From positions 1 through 41,513 of IMG/VR virus record IMGVR_UViG_3300045120_000458: DNA of 41,513 bases. One strand, written 5' to 3'. The notes beneath the pieces are model-generated. The model saw only the letters and a program-made list of their open reading frames with translations, was not told the DNA's origin and made no database searches. This stretch comes from a virus. The translations under genes were made by a program, and so were the position numbers. This document shows, piece after piece, positions 15,744-24,465 of the stretch. How positions within the stretch are numbered: position 1 is the stretch's first letter; the number at the start of each line of letters is the position of its first letter.

Positions 15744-16301
15744 ATGTCTGACACCGATACCCCGGCACTGGTGCGTTTTTACTCTGGCTGGCAGCGCGAC
15801 GGCAACGGCCCCGATGGGTTGCCGTGCTACCGCGAGACCGTTCGGGTGCGGCTGGACCGGCCGCCGTATCTCTCGGTGGAACGGGAAGCCGAAGCAGCGG
15901 ATATTACCGACCATCCCGGGCCTTATGAGCTGTATCAAAAGACCTGTGACGCCCGCAAAGAAATCGTCGGCTACCCCTTGGCGCTGTGGCCCGCTTGTCC
16001 GCCGCACATCTTTCAGATGTGCGCGGTGCGCGACATCCATACCGTCGAACAGCTGGCGCAGCTGGTCAGCAAGCGGCGCCGTGCCGAGGCGGTCAAGACC
16101 ATCCCGCCCGACATCATCGAGATCGCCGACCGCGCCGTGCGGATGATCGAACTGCAGTCGAAGGCTGGTCAGTACGAAGAGCTGGTGACCAATCTGCAAG
16201 GCCAGATCGAGGCGATGAAGGAGCAGCTTGGAGATGCCGCCGCCACCATCGCGGCGCAGAAGACCATGATTGAAACGCTCAGACTGAAAGCGGTGGCCTG
16301 A
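15744..16301 (+). CDS. Hypothetical virion-region protein (185 aa)
   Basis: Not recognised. The N-terminal half (MSDTDTPALVRFYSGWQRDG to YPLALWPACPPHIF) looks globular. The C-terminal third (QSKAGQYEELVTNLQGQIEAMKEQ-type, about 138-180) is a coiled coil. GGAG precedes the ATG. It overlaps the next start by one base (TGATG). A head-tail or neck accessory role is possible from its location. Confidence 0.78.
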   Translation: MSDTDTPALVRFYSGWQRDGNGPDGLPCYRETVRVRLDRPPYLSVEREAEAADITDHPGPYELYQKTCDARKEIVGYPLALWPACPPHIFQMCAVRDIHTVEQLAQLVSKRRRAEAVKTIPPDIIEIADRAVRMIELQSKAGQYEELVTNLQGQIEAMKEQLGDAAATIAAQKTMIETLRLKAVA

Positions 16302-16723
16302 TGCCGCGGCTGTCGACCATCCTGCAAGTGGTGTCCGACGTTTCGCTGGAGTTGGGCACCTCGCAAATTCCGGTGCTGCAGGCGGTCGGCAGCCAGGATC
16401 AGGATATCGCGCAGATGACGGCTTTGATGCAGAACGTGGCGGATGAGTTGCTGCTGGATCCGCCGTACCGCGATGCGCTGGGCGACGGCAACTGGCTGTA
16501 CGACGCGGGCAATCTGGTGCGCAAAGCGCGGCCGACCCAGGACACCGACATCGTGCTGTTTGACCCGCGGCTGGCGGTCAACGGGCTCAAATACCGTTTC
16601 CTGAAAGCCAAGGGGCTCGAATATGGCGAGGAGCAGCGCGACTTCATTGTCCGCCTCAACAAGCTCGCCGCGCGCAACGCGCCGGTGATCGATCTCAACG
16701 TCGATCCGGGGCGCGTGCAATAA
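16301..16723 (+). CDS. Head-tail adaptor protein (P22 gp4-like)
   Basis: A 140-residue protein whose opening, LQVVSDVSLELGTSQIPVLQAVGSQDQD, follows the VxxVxxxLGxxxPxxVxGSxDxQ pattern of podovirus adaptor proteins that bind under the portal. The later WLYDAGNL and FRLNKLAARN-like helices fit. It is coupled to both neighbours by one-base overlaps. The gp4-like call is by pattern and order. Confidence 0.7.
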   Translation: MPRLSTILQVVSDVSLELGTSQIPVLQAVGSQDQDIAQMTALMQNVADELLLDPPYRDALGDGNWLYDAGNLVRKARPTQDTDIVLFDPRLAVNGLKYRFLKAKGLEYGEEQRDFIVRLNKLAARNAPVIDLNVDPGRVQ

Positions 16724-18381
16724 TGCGAATGATGCCGACCGAGTTTCTGAAGATAAAAGACCGGCACGGCACCATGACCCGCAGCAAGCGGCGGTCGAGC
16801 AGTCACGTGACGCATGTCAGCGTGCCGCTGAAGGGTCTCAGCCGCTATGCCCAGCTCAACGAGGCGGACCCGCTGCTGGCGTCCATTCTTACGAATTGGA
16901 TTGTCGAGCAGGACCGGATTTCGCTGCGGCCGGGCTATGTCCAGGTCGGTGCCATTGCCGACGGCCGGGTGATCTCCTCGATGATCCCGTTCTACGGCAC
17001 CGGTCAGAAGTTCATCGTCGGCGCGGGCGATGGGCTGTTCAACGCCACTGGCACCCGGATCGGCACCCGGGTCTATGGCGGCGATCAGTGGCAGTGGACC
17101 TCGGTCGCTAATCTATCGGATGCAAAGTTTACCGTCATGGTCAACGGCCATGACGGCATCATCGCCTGGGATGGCAGCAACGGTTCGCTGCCGAGCAGCC
17201 GGGAAGCCAGCGGGAGCAACACCTGGGAAGCCGACCCGGCCGGTTTCCATCAGGTCGAAGTTCTGCTCGCGCAAGGTCGAAGTCCCGAGCTTCGCGCCAT
17301 CAACTTCAGCATCTTTGACAAGGTGCTGGCGCACATGAACCGGCTGTGGTTCGCCGACAGCCAGACGCTCGCGGTGTATTACGGCGGGCTGCAGGAAGTC
17401 AGCGGCAGCATTTCCTTAAACATCCTGCCGCTCAATGCGTATTTCCGCCGCGGCGGCACCATCCGGTCGCTGATGACGTGGACCTTGGACGGCGGTGCCG
17501 GGATGCAGAACATGCTGGTGATCTTCACCTCGAATGGCGAAGCCGCGATCTATTCCGGCAGCGATCCCACCACCGATTTCAAGCTGGTCGGCGTCTACCG
17601 GTTTGATAGTCCGATGGGGGCGGGCTGCACCGTCAATTACGGCGGCGAGCTGTACGTTCTGATTTCGACCGGTCTGGTGCCGATGTCCACGCTGCTGAAA
17701 GCCGAAGAGGACAATCTCGGCACGTCCGACCAGAACATCATGCAGGAGTTCATCGACGTCTCGAAGACGTTCCGCGACGCCTACGGCTGGAGCGTCATCA
17801 TCAACAGCCAGACCAATCACGCGATCTGCAACATGCCGACCGGCAGCGGCACCTATCAGCAGCTGGTGCGGTTCATGCCGAACGCGATCTGGTCGAAATG
17901 GAGCGACATCCCGGCGCGGTGCTGGGCCTGGCTCGGCAACCACGCCTATTTCAGCACCGAGACCGGCAAGATTTACCAGACCGGCCGCGAGTACCTCGAC
18001 GACAACGGCACCGCCATCAACGTCGATGTCCGGTTCGCCTGGTCGAGCTTCAAGAGCGTCAACAAGAAGCAGTTCAAGCTGGTGCGGCTCTACATGGTGT
18101 CGGATAGCGTGCCGACGCCGTTCATCGATATCGAAGTGGATTACGAGAACTTGCCGCCGACCAACATGCCCGCGACGGCGGTCGCAGGCGTAGCGGCGAC
18201 TTGGAACACGAGCAGTTGGGACACCGCGTCCTGGGCGATCGATGCGGCGCCCCGGCAGACCTGGCAGGGCGTCGTCGGTCTCGGGCGGGTCGGGGCGCCG
18301 CGTATCAGAGCCAGCCTCAAGGGCACCACGTTCGCGCTGACTGGCGCTGACGTGATCTACGAGGAGGGAGGCCTGATGTGA
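16723..18381 (+). CDS. P22 gp10-like tail/DNA stabilisation protein
   Basis: A 552-residue beta-rich protein. Blocks such as VPLKGLSRYAQLNEADPLLA, RPGYVQVG, PFYGTGQKFIVGAGDGLFN and the later FTSNGEAAIYSGSDPT match the beta-propeller-like tail hub or packaged-DNA stabilisation proteins of podoviruses. It lies after the adaptor, where the gp10 position is in P22-like phages. It forms the upper tail tube and closes the portal after packaging. It is linked to upstream gene by TAATG. Confidence 0.82.
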   Translation: MRMMPTEFLKIKDRHGTMTRSKRRSSSHVTHVSVPLKGLSRYAQLNEADPLLASILTNWIVEQDRISLRPGYVQVGAIADGRVISSMIPFYGTGQKFIVGAGDGLFNATGTRIGTRVYGGDQWQWTSVANLSDAKFTVMVNGHDGIIAWDGSNGSLPSSREASGSNTWEADPAGFHQVEVLLAQGRSPELRAINFSIFDKVLAHMNRLWFADSQTLAVYYGGLQEVSGSISLNILPLNAYFRRGGTIRSLMTWTLDGGAGMQNMLVIFTSNGEAAIYSGSDPTTDFKLVGVYRFDSPMGAGCTVNYGGELYVLISTGLVPMSTLLKAEEDNLGTSDQNIMQEFIDVSKTFRDAYGWSVIINSQTNHAICNMPTGSGTYQQLVRFMPNAIWSKWSDIPARCWAWLGNHAYFSTETGKIYQTGREYLDDNGTAINVDVRFAWSSFKSVNKKQFKLVRLYMVSDSVPTPFIDIEVDYENLPPTNMPATAVAGVAATWNTSSWDTASWAIDAAPRQTWQGVVGLGRVGAPRIRASLKGTTFALTGADVIYEEGGLM

Positions 18382-18575
18382 TCAAGGTGCATCTGCTGAC
18401 CGGTGGCGGTCTGGTTTATCTCAACCCGCTCCACATCGAGCGGGTCTACGCCACGTCCGCCAACCCGACCAATTCGGTCATCGTGCTGACCACCGGTGTT
18501 CCGGATGTCGCCGTCCAGGAGGGCAACGATCAGGTTGTCTATTCAATTCAGGCCGACAACAGAGCAGGGTCATGA
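18378..18575 (+). CDS. Small FlbD-like phage protein (65 aa)
   Basis: A GTG-started 65-residue protein with a strong GGAGGGAGG site, overlapping the tail gene by four bases (GTGA). The sequence MIKVHLLTGGGLVYLNPLHI, then VIVLTTG and VVYSIQ, follows the layout of the FlbD/YlzI family: a beta strand, YLNPxxIxxV, a second strand with T-G, and a C-terminal VV. FlbD-like proteins act in flagellar assembly; phage forms are of unknown role. Confidence in the gene is high, in the family modest. Confidence 0.72.
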   Translation: MIKVHLLTGGGLVYLNPLHIERVYATSANPTNSVIVLTTGVPDVAVQEGNDQVVYSIQADNRAGS

Positions 18576-18576
18576 C

Positions 18577-19071
18577 GTGAAAGTATTGTTCGGCGATCTT
18601 CCTTCCGATGCGCAGGCGATGCTGACGCAGCACTTGCACGTGGATTTTTCGCACTGTAGTTTCAAGGCTCCGCGGTGGTTCTCGGCGTGGAGCCGCAACG
18701 AAAGAGGCTATATCACCGGCGTTCTTGCCGTCGAATTTCAGACGTGGTTCGAAGGCAAGATTACGGTTTTGGTACTCGATCCGCGCTGTCTCTCACGCCG
18801 GGCACTGCGAGCGATTTTCACCGCCCTTTTCAGCCAAGCCAAACGGCTCACCGCCGAGGTCGAGCCGGATAACCATCGCGCGTTGCGGCAGGTGCAGCGG
18901 CTCGGCTTTCAGTTCGAAGGTCATCATCCGCTCGGGCTCGAAGGTATCCGGGACACCCTTGTGTACGGCATGCTGAAAGAAGAATGCCGCTACCTGCCAG
19001 GCTATGACGCGGACGTGACGCCGCGCACCGTACCGGTTCTCCCCAGCTATGTTTATGAGGGAGTGCACTGA
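18577..19071 (+). CDS. GNAT-family acetyltransferase-like protein
   Basis: A 164-residue protein; GTG 18577 is preferred because AGGG lies upstream and the previous stop ends one base before. The C-terminal part has the GNAT strand-helix pattern: TVLVLDPRCLSRRALRAIF, then AEVEPDNHRALRQVQRLGFQFEG (the NxxAxxxxxxxGF signature) and a final LVYGML strand. Such proteins are common in podovirus tail operons. The substrate is unknown; it may modify a virion or host protein. It joins the next gene by TGATG. Confidence 0.82.
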   Translation: MKVLFGDLPSDAQAMLTQHLHVDFSHCSFKAPRWFSAWSRNERGYITGVLAVEFQTWFEGKITVLVLDPRCLSRRALRAIFTALFSQAKRLTAEVEPDNHRALRQVQRLGFQFEGHHPLGLEGIRDTLVYGMLKEECRYLPGYDADVTPRTVPVLPSYVYEGVH

Positions 19072-20003
19072 TGGTCTCGCAGCCCAACGCCCCCGATCCC
19101 TACGCCACCGCTGGCGCCCAGAACGCGCAGAACTCGTTTGCCAGCCAGTTCAGCGGTGCTTCCAGCAACGCCAACGAGGTCAATCCCTACGGCTCGGTCA
19201 GCTACAACCAGACCGGGCAAACCCCGATCTACACCAACGGCCAGGTCACCGGTTACGCGCCGCAGTGGACAAAAACTACGTCGCTGGCGCCGGACCAGCA
19301 GAAGCTGCTCGGGCTAGAAACACAGGGCAAATACAACCTCGGCACCACGGCGGTAGAGCAGTCCGCCAATCTGCGCGACGCGCTCAACAAGCCGGTCGAT
19401 CCCAGTCAGTGGACGCCGTGGCAGACCAGCCTGCCGCAACAGGATCTGCGGCAGGATACCGGCACGACGGATCGTGCGGGCATCGAAAAAGCGATGATGG
19501 ACAGCTACAACCGCAGCGTCGCGCCGCAGGAGCAGTCGCAGGAAACCAGTCTCGCCAACCGGGGACTGGCGCCCGGCAGCCAGGGCTACAGTCAGTATCA
19601 GATGACCCGCGACGACAGCCGGGCGGAGGCGGCGCGGCAAGCCTATCTGGCGTCAGGAAGTGAAAGCCGCGCGGCGCAAGCCGCCTACAACGACGTTGGC
19701 ACCCAGCGCTTCAACATGCAGCAGTCGGCCAACTCGTATTTGAACAATCTGCGCGGCGCCCAGATGCAGGAGGCGTACCAGACCCGCAGCCAGCCGATCA
19801 ACGAGATCACCGCGCTGATGTCGGGCTCGCAGGCCACCGTTCCGCAGTTCCAGGCGTTTCAGGGCTCGCCGGTCGCGCCGTCGAATATCGGGCAGTACAT
19901 CCAGAGCAATTTCCAGAACCAGTCGCAGGCAGCGGCGGCGACCAACGCGGGCATCTTCGGCCTCGGCGGCGGCCTGGCCAAGCTCGGCGTCGGGATGCTG
20001 TGA
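19071..20003 (+). CDS. Hypothetical ejection-type virion protein (310 aa)
   Basis: A Gln/Asn/Ala-rich protein. The N-terminus (NPYGSVSYNQTGQTPIY) is followed by helical Gln-rich stretches (RAEAARQAYLASGSES, FNMQQSANSYLNNL). The end is hydrophobic and Gly-rich (NAGIFGLGGGLAKLGVGML). A Gly-rich amphipathic C-terminus is typical of small podovirus ejection proteins. It directly precedes other ejection-type genes. Role inferred from composition and order. Confidence 0.75.
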   Translation: MVSQPNAPDPYATAGAQNAQNSFASQFSGASSNANEVNPYGSVSYNQTGQTPIYTNGQVTGYAPQWTKTTSLAPDQQKLLGLETQGKYNLGTTAVEQSANLRDALNKPVDPSQWTPWQTSLPQQDLRQDTGTTDRAGIEKAMMDSYNRSVAPQEQSQETSLANRGLAPGSQGYSQYQMTRDDSRAEAARQAYLASGSESRAAQAAYNDVGTQRFNMQQSANSYLNNLRGAQMQEAYQTRSQPINEITALMSGSQATVPQFQAFQGSPVAPSNIGQYIQSNFQNQSQAAAATNAGIFGLGGGLAKLGVGML

Positions 20004-20022
20004 ACGCAGGAGAAAGCAGCCA

Positions 20023-20220
20023 ATGAAACACCATGTTGAACGGACATCACCCAAAGGCGGGCCTTTTATCGGCACTTGCCGGTTGTGCGGCATGACTGGG
20101 CTTGCAGCATCGGCCGCGCGCGAGGATTGCGAGAACGTGCGCGGGTTTTCGGTGGAAGAGGCTTTGATCGAAACCATCGAGGGCCCGCCAGCGAAGGGTG
20201 GAGAGCGTCATGGGCTCTAG
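20023..20220 (+). CDS. Small CxxC protein (65 aa)
   Basis: Starts MKHHVERTSPKGGPFIGTCRLC; a single CRLC pair (about residues 19-22) and a further Cys (36) could bind a metal. This short type of protein recurs in podovirus tail operons, with no known activity. AGGAG is about 12 bases before ATG. The end overlaps the next gene by 11 bases. Confidence 0.7.
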   Translation: MKHHVERTSPKGGPFIGTCRLCGMTGLAASAAREDCENVRGFSVEEALIETIEGPPAKGGERHGL

Positions 20221-20626
20221 TGGCGGCAGCGCCAACCCGATGTTTCTGTCGCAGGGCGGCGTACCGATGCCGGGCATTCCGATCGCCGGGCAGGGAGCGT
20301 CGAACGACAATCCGCAGAACTACGGCAAGTTTCAGAACTTCCTGCCGGATATCCCGCCTGCGGGTCAGGGTCCGGCGCCCTCGGCCCGGGGCCTGACCTC
20401 CGAGATGTTCCAGTACAAGTCGCCGCAAGGCCAGGTCGCTCCGAGCGATATCGACAGCCTGCGGCAACAGCTGGCAGCGTTGCAGTCGCAAGTAAGCAGC
20501 GGCGGCGGCAATGGGCAATTCGGCGCCGCGCGGCCGGGCGGGTCGTGGTCGCCAGCGGCGGCGTCCAGCGGCAGTCCGACGGACGGCCCGAGCGTGATGT
20601 CGCTGCGCGGCGGCGTCTGGTCGTAA
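20210..20626 (+). CDS. Hypothetical Gly/Ser-rich virion protein (138 aa)
   Basis: Start ATG 20210 is chosen because GGAG lies 6 bases upstream; a GTG at 20198 is in frame but lacks a site. The product is low-complexity (MGSSGGSANPMFLSQGG) with one helical part DIDSLRQQLAALQSQV (about 79-95). It lies in a compact group of internal virion genes. No family recognised. Confidence 0.7.
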   Translation: MGSSGGSANPMFLSQGGVPMPGIPIAGQGASNDNPQNYGKFQNFLPDIPPAGQGPAPSARGLTSEMFQYKSPQGQVAPSDIDSLRQQLAALQSQVSSGGGNGQFGAARPGGSWSPAAASSGSPTDGPSVMSLRGGVWS

Positions 20627-20636
20627 GGAGGATGAT

Positions 20637-21419
20637 GTGGCCCGGCAATACGCGCTGCCGAAACCAGATGAGATGGCGGGCAAGCCCAGCCGGGACGATC
20701 CGCGCGGCTTGGCGGGGTATATTCGCGAGACCGCCCGGAAACACGGGGTCGATCCGGAAATCGCGCTCAAGGTGGCGAAGTCCGAGGGCCTGCGCGACTT
20801 CTCTGGCGACGGCGGCAAGTCGGGCGGCGCGTTTCAGCTCTACACCGGCGGCGGGCTCGGCAACAAGTTCAAGAAGGAGACCGGGCTCGACCCGCTCGAT
20901 CCGGCGAACGAGAAGGCCACGATTGATTACGCCCTGCGCGAAGCGGCCAAGGGGGGCTGGGGCCCGTGGTACGGCGCAGCCAAGGTCGGGGTCGGCAAAT
21001 GGGATGGGATCGGCGGTGGCGGGGCGAGTGCGGCTGTGGCGGAAACGGAACCAGCCCCCACGGACACCAGTGACAAGGTGAAGGGTACTGATATCTCGAC
21101 CATTACCCCGACCGTCGCGCCAAATACCCCGCAGACGGCTTCAGGAGCCTCACCAGGCGATTGGCTCGACAAGCTGAAGGATCCGAAGGGCAACGCGGCT
21201 ACGGGCCTGGATGAGGCTATCAAAGGCCTTGGGCAGGCCACCGCGGCCACGGGCCTGGCCAGGAACCCCACCGCCACCGCGCCCATCAGCCCGGTTCCGG
21301 TCGCGCCGACGCCACCTCCGGCGCAAGTGGTGCCGATGGTCGACCCCCGGGTGGCGGACAATCAGCGTCAGCAACTGGCGTTGGCGATGCAGCGGCTGAA
21401 CTCTGGGAGGCTGGTCTGA
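20637..21419 (+). CDS. Lytic-transglycosylase-like internal virion protein
   Basis: A 260-residue protein with GTG start after AAGGAGG. Residues 25-125 have a lysozyme-like fold pattern: YIRETARKHGVDPEIALKVAKSEG with likely catalytic E50, KSGGAFQLYTGGG (the SxGxxQ block) and GGWGPWYGA. This would locally open peptidoglycan during DNA ejection. The rest is a Pro/Ala/Thr-rich linker. The extreme N-terminus MARQYALPKPDE carries the QYxLPK motif found in three nearby proteins. The domain call is good; enzyme activity is inferred. Confidence 0.78.
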   Translation: MARQYALPKPDEMAGKPSRDDPRGLAGYIRETARKHGVDPEIALKVAKSEGLRDFSGDGGKSGGAFQLYTGGGLGNKFKKETGLDPLDPANEKATIDYALREAAKGGWGPWYGAAKVGVGKWDGIGGGGASAAVAETEPAPTDTSDKVKGTDISTITPTVAPNTPQTASGASPGDWLDKLKDPKGNAATGLDEAIKGLGQATAATGLARNPTATAPISPVPVAPTPPPAQVVPMVDPRVADNQRQQLALAMQRLNSGRLV

Positions 21420-21420
21420 C

Positions 21421-22518
21421 ATGGCGATCTTTGCATCCACCACCCTCGGTTCCAGCGACCCGTCCCGCGCCATGAGCATCAAGGCTCTAGAGGCCCGGGC
21501 GCAGGCGCTGGCGGCGACGCAGGCCAAGCAGGAGATGCCGACCAGCCTGCCGAGCCCCTGGCAGGGCGCTGGATATCTCGCCAACACCGTAGCGGATGCG
21601 TTCGCCACCAAGCGGGCGGATCAAGCGGCAGGACAGCGCCGCCAAGATCTCGCCAACATCATAAGTGGGGTAGGGCCCGAGGGCCCGACTCCGCAGCAGC
21701 AGGCGGGAATTACCACCGCCGATCCAGAACTCGGCAAGCTGTATGCCCAGCAGGCGTTTTCGGCGCGGCAGGGGGCTGAAGAACTTGCCGCCCGCAAGGA
21801 AGCGGCGGCAGCGAAGGCGCAGACGGATCAGGCCTATCTGGCCGAGCAGGACCGGCTCTCGCAGGCGCATCCGCAAAGCGATATCGGCAAGCTCACCGCC
21901 GACGTTGGCCGCAAGCCGACCGAAGAGGAAATCCAGGCCGAGATCAGGAAGAAAACCCAGCCGAGCCCGGCCGACCAGGCCGCGCTGGGCCAGGCGCGGG
22001 ACGAAAACATCAACCTGCAAACCACCGCGGCCAAGCTGGCGGAAGCCGCCGATCTGTTGGACAAGGGCATCTATCACGGCAGCGGCGCGGGAGCCAAAAC
22101 CACCTATGGGCAGTCCGTACCGGGCGTACTACAGGGTATCACCGGCACCGATCCGGAGACCACCGCGCGCAGCAAGCGCTACAGCCAGATCATGAGTTCG
22201 GAAGTGGTGGCGCAACTGAAAGCGCTGAAGGGCCCGGCGTCGAACAAGGACATGGACTGGGCCACCACCACGGTGAACGATCCGTCGGCGCCCAAGGAGA
22301 ACAAGGTGCAGGCGCTCAAGATCCTGCGGGCCCAGATGGATGCGCATCTGGCCTCCTCCGAGCAGACGCTGAAAGGCATGGGCACTGCGCCAGTCAAGGT
22401 TGAAATACCGGCGGCGGGTGCGACGCCGAGCGCTGCCGACCCGCTGGAAGGCCGCACCGCCACCAGCCCGGACGGCAAGAAGATCGTTCGCCGCGGCGGC
22501 AAATGGGGGCCGGTGTGA
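21421..22518 (+). CDS. Hypothetical internal virion protein with long helices (365 aa)
   Basis: An Ala/Gln/Lys-rich, mostly helical protein (GAEELAARKEAAAAKAQTDQ, NLQTTAAKLAEAADLLDKG). The C-terminus has DGKKIVRRGGKWGPV, typical of phage proteins ending in a small basic module. It begins one base after the previous stop and ends in TGATG overlap with the next gene. A role as ejection or internal core protein is likely by position. Confidence 0.78.
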   Translation: MAIFASTTLGSSDPSRAMSIKALEARAQALAATQAKQEMPTSLPSPWQGAGYLANTVADAFATKRADQAAGQRRQDLANIISGVGPEGPTPQQQAGITTADPELGKLYAQQAFSARQGAEELAARKEAAAAKAQTDQAYLAEQDRLSQAHPQSDIGKLTADVGRKPTEEEIQAEIRKKTQPSPADQAALGQARDENINLQTTAAKLAEAADLLDKGIYHGSGAGAKTTYGQSVPGVLQGITGTDPETTARSKRYSQIMSSEVVAQLKALKGPASNKDMDWATTTVNDPSAPKENKVQALKILRAQMDAHLASSEQTLKGMGTAPVKVEIPAAGATPSAADPLEGRTATSPDGKKIVRRGGKWGPV

Positions 22519-24083
22519 TGGCGAGCGATCTCCCTGCCGGTTTCACCCTGGACGAGCCCGCCGCGGATCTGCCTGCCGGTTTCAAGCTCGACGCGACGGC
22601 GGCGGACCGCGAGAAGGCGCTGCGCGCCAAGTACGGCGGTGAAATCATGAGCCGCGGCGAGCCGGGCTACGGCGAACGGTTCATCGACGCCGCGACGCTC
22701 GGGCTGTCGCGGCCGCTGAGCGGGGCGGCGCGTGCCGTCACCGGCGTGTTCGATCCGGGTACTACCGCGGGCGAGCGTTATCGCGCGGGGGTGGGTGCGG
22801 CGGAAGACTACTTCAAGAAAGGCGAAGAGAACACGCCGGGTGCGCTCGGCATCGTGACCGATGTCGCGGGCGGTCTCGCCGCACCACCGGTGGGCAAGAT
22901 CGCGCAGGCCGGTAAAGGTGCGGTTAAGGGCGGCCGGGAATTGCTCAGCCGGATCATCGCGCAGGGCGCCACCACCGGCGCCATCGAGGGTGCCGCCAGG
23001 AACGCGGAAGACGTGGGGAGCGCCACCCAGGGCGCGACGATTGGCGGCGTGCTCGGCGCGGGCACGTCGGCCGTGGTTGGCGGCGCAGCCAAATTTATCC
23101 CCGGGGTGAAAGGGGCGGAGGAAGCCGTCCGCAAGGCCAACCAGGGCGCCACCCCGGAAGAGCTGAAAGCCGCCGCCAAGCCACTGTTCGAGACCCTCGA
23201 TCAGAACGGCATCGCCTATGCCCAGCCGCAGACCAAAGCGCTGAAGCAGGGCCTCGATGATCTGATCGCCAACAACAAGTACAATCCGCACGCCAACCCG
23301 ACGCTGAAAGGCTATGTCGATCAGCTGGGCACGCTCGCGGCGCAGCCGCAGGGTGCCAAATTCACCGAGCTGAACAACATTCGATCCGCGCTCGCCGAAC
23401 AGGCCCGGGGTCCGGACCCTTCGACCCGCCGTGCGGCCGGGGAAATCATCGGCCAGATCGATGATCTGGTGCTGAACAACAAGCCCGCCATCAATCCGGC
23501 CGGGGTCGATGTCGCCGCCGTCCACACCGAAGCCAAGAAACTCTGGAAATCGGCCATGCTGGCTGACGATGTCGGCTATACGGCGGGCAAGGCCGAACGC
23601 AAGGCGCTGTCCAAGTCCGGCGTCAATCCCGACGAAGCCAATCGCGCGGCCTTTCGTCCGATTTTGGAGAAGACCGAAAAACCGGGAGCGTACAGCCCGT
23701 ATGATGCTGCCCAGCGCGATCTGCTGGCCAAGATCGTGAGCGGCGACAAACTGCAGAACACCTATCGCAATCTCGGCGCAGTGGCGGGCAGCCCGGCATT
23801 GCGGGTGGCCGCAGGCGTCGGCGCCGGGGCGCTCGGGTTGCACGGTGGCGTTGGTCTCATCCCGAGCGCGCTGGGCGGCGGTGCGGCGGGCGGCGGCGCG
23901 GTGAAAGCTCTGCTGGACCGTGCGGCGGCCAATCGCGGCGCGGCCAACATCGATGAACTGATCCGCAGCATCACCGGCTCGCAGCCCAAGGCTATTCCGC
24001 CGGATGCGTTGCGCACGCTGCTGGCGAAACAGGCCGCGCAGCGCGGCGGCGCGGCGTATGCAGGCAGCAAGCTAGGAGAGTGA
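22518..24083 (+). CDS. Ejection-type virion protein with LPAGF repeats (521 aa)
   Basis: ATG 22518 overlaps the previous stop (TGATG). The N-terminus has two LPAGFxLD motifs, a mark of phage internal proteins often used for inter-protein contacts. The centre holds Gly/Ala-rich hydrophobic segments (GATTGAIEGAARNAEDVGSA, GATIGGVLGAGTSAVVGG), like membrane-active ejection proteins. The C-terminus is again Gly-rich (GVGAGALGLHGGVGLIPSAL) and then helical. Probably ejected with DNA to form a channel; inference from composition. Confidence 0.8.
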   Translation: MASDLPAGFTLDEPAADLPAGFKLDATAADREKALRAKYGGEIMSRGEPGYGERFIDAATLGLSRPLSGAARAVTGVFDPGTTAGERYRAGVGAAEDYFKKGEENTPGALGIVTDVAGGLAAPPVGKIAQAGKGAVKGGRELLSRIIAQGATTGAIEGAARNAEDVGSATQGATIGGVLGAGTSAVVGGAAKFIPGVKGAEEAVRKANQGATPEELKAAAKPLFETLDQNGIAYAQPQTKALKQGLDDLIANNKYNPHANPTLKGYVDQLGTLAAQPQGAKFTELNNIRSALAEQARGPDPSTRRAAGEIIGQIDDLVLNNKPAINPAGVDVAAVHTEAKKLWKSAMLADDVGYTAGKAERKALSKSGVNPDEANRAAFRPILEKTEKPGAYSPYDAAQRDLLAKIVSGDKLQNTYRNLGAVAGSPALRVAAGVGAGALGLHGGVGLIPSALGGGAAGGGAVKALLDRAAANRGAANIDELIRSITGSQPKAIPPDALRTLLAKQAAQRGGAAYAGSKLGE

Positions 24084-24085
24084 AA

Positions 24086-24274
24086 ATGCCGTCGAAATCA
24101 CCCGCACAGGAAAAGCTGATGCGCGCCGTAGCGCACTCACCCGCGTTTGCCGCCAAGGTTGATATCCCGCAGCCGGTCGGCAAGGAATTCTACGAAGCCG
24201 ACAAGAGAAAGAAATCAAGCCAATATTCGCTGCCGAAATCGAAAGGGATGAGAGATGCCAAAGACAACTGCTGA
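24086..24274 (+). CDS. Small basic phage protein (62 aa)
   Basis: Starts MPSKSPAQEKLMRAVAHSPAFA and continues with GKEFYEADKRKK, a pattern seen in many small podovirus proteins of unknown role. It ends with SQYSLPKSKG, another instance of the QYxLPK motif. AGGAG lies about 8 bases before ATG 24086. Overlaps the next gene by 20 bases. Confidence 0.78.
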   Translation: MPSKSPAQEKLMRAVAHSPAFAAKVDIPQPVGKEFYEADKRKKSSQYSLPKSKGMRDAKDNC

Positions 24275-24464
24275 CATCCCGCCGGTAGTCAAGGCCGACT
24301 ACGCCCGCATTCCACGGCCTGACGCGGTCGCGGTTGCCGAGGAAGACGGCTACACCAAGACCAAGCCGATGCAGAAGGCGCAACGGCCGAGCAAAAGCTC
24401 GAAGCAGTTCGGACTGCCGAAATCCAGCGGCTCGAAACCGATGATGAAGCTGAAGGGTTGCTGA
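24255..24464 (+). CDS. Small basic protein with QFGLPK motif (69 aa)
   Basis: A Lys/Pro-rich 69-residue protein (MPKTTADIPPVVKADYARIP). KQFGLPKSSG near the C-terminus matches the motif in three neighbouring proteins. GGGATGAGAG precedes the start. No family known. Confidence 0.72.
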   Translation: MPKTTADIPPVVKADYARIPRPDAVAVAEEDGYTKTKPMQKAQRPSKSSKQFGLPKSSGSKPMMKLKGC

Positions 24465-24465
24465 G

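Noticed and set aside
22179-23843. 554-codon minus-strand open frame
   Set aside because: Antisense to the ejection-type genes at 21421 and 22518, which have coupled starts and phage-type motifs. The product is Arg/Gly/His-rich without domains.
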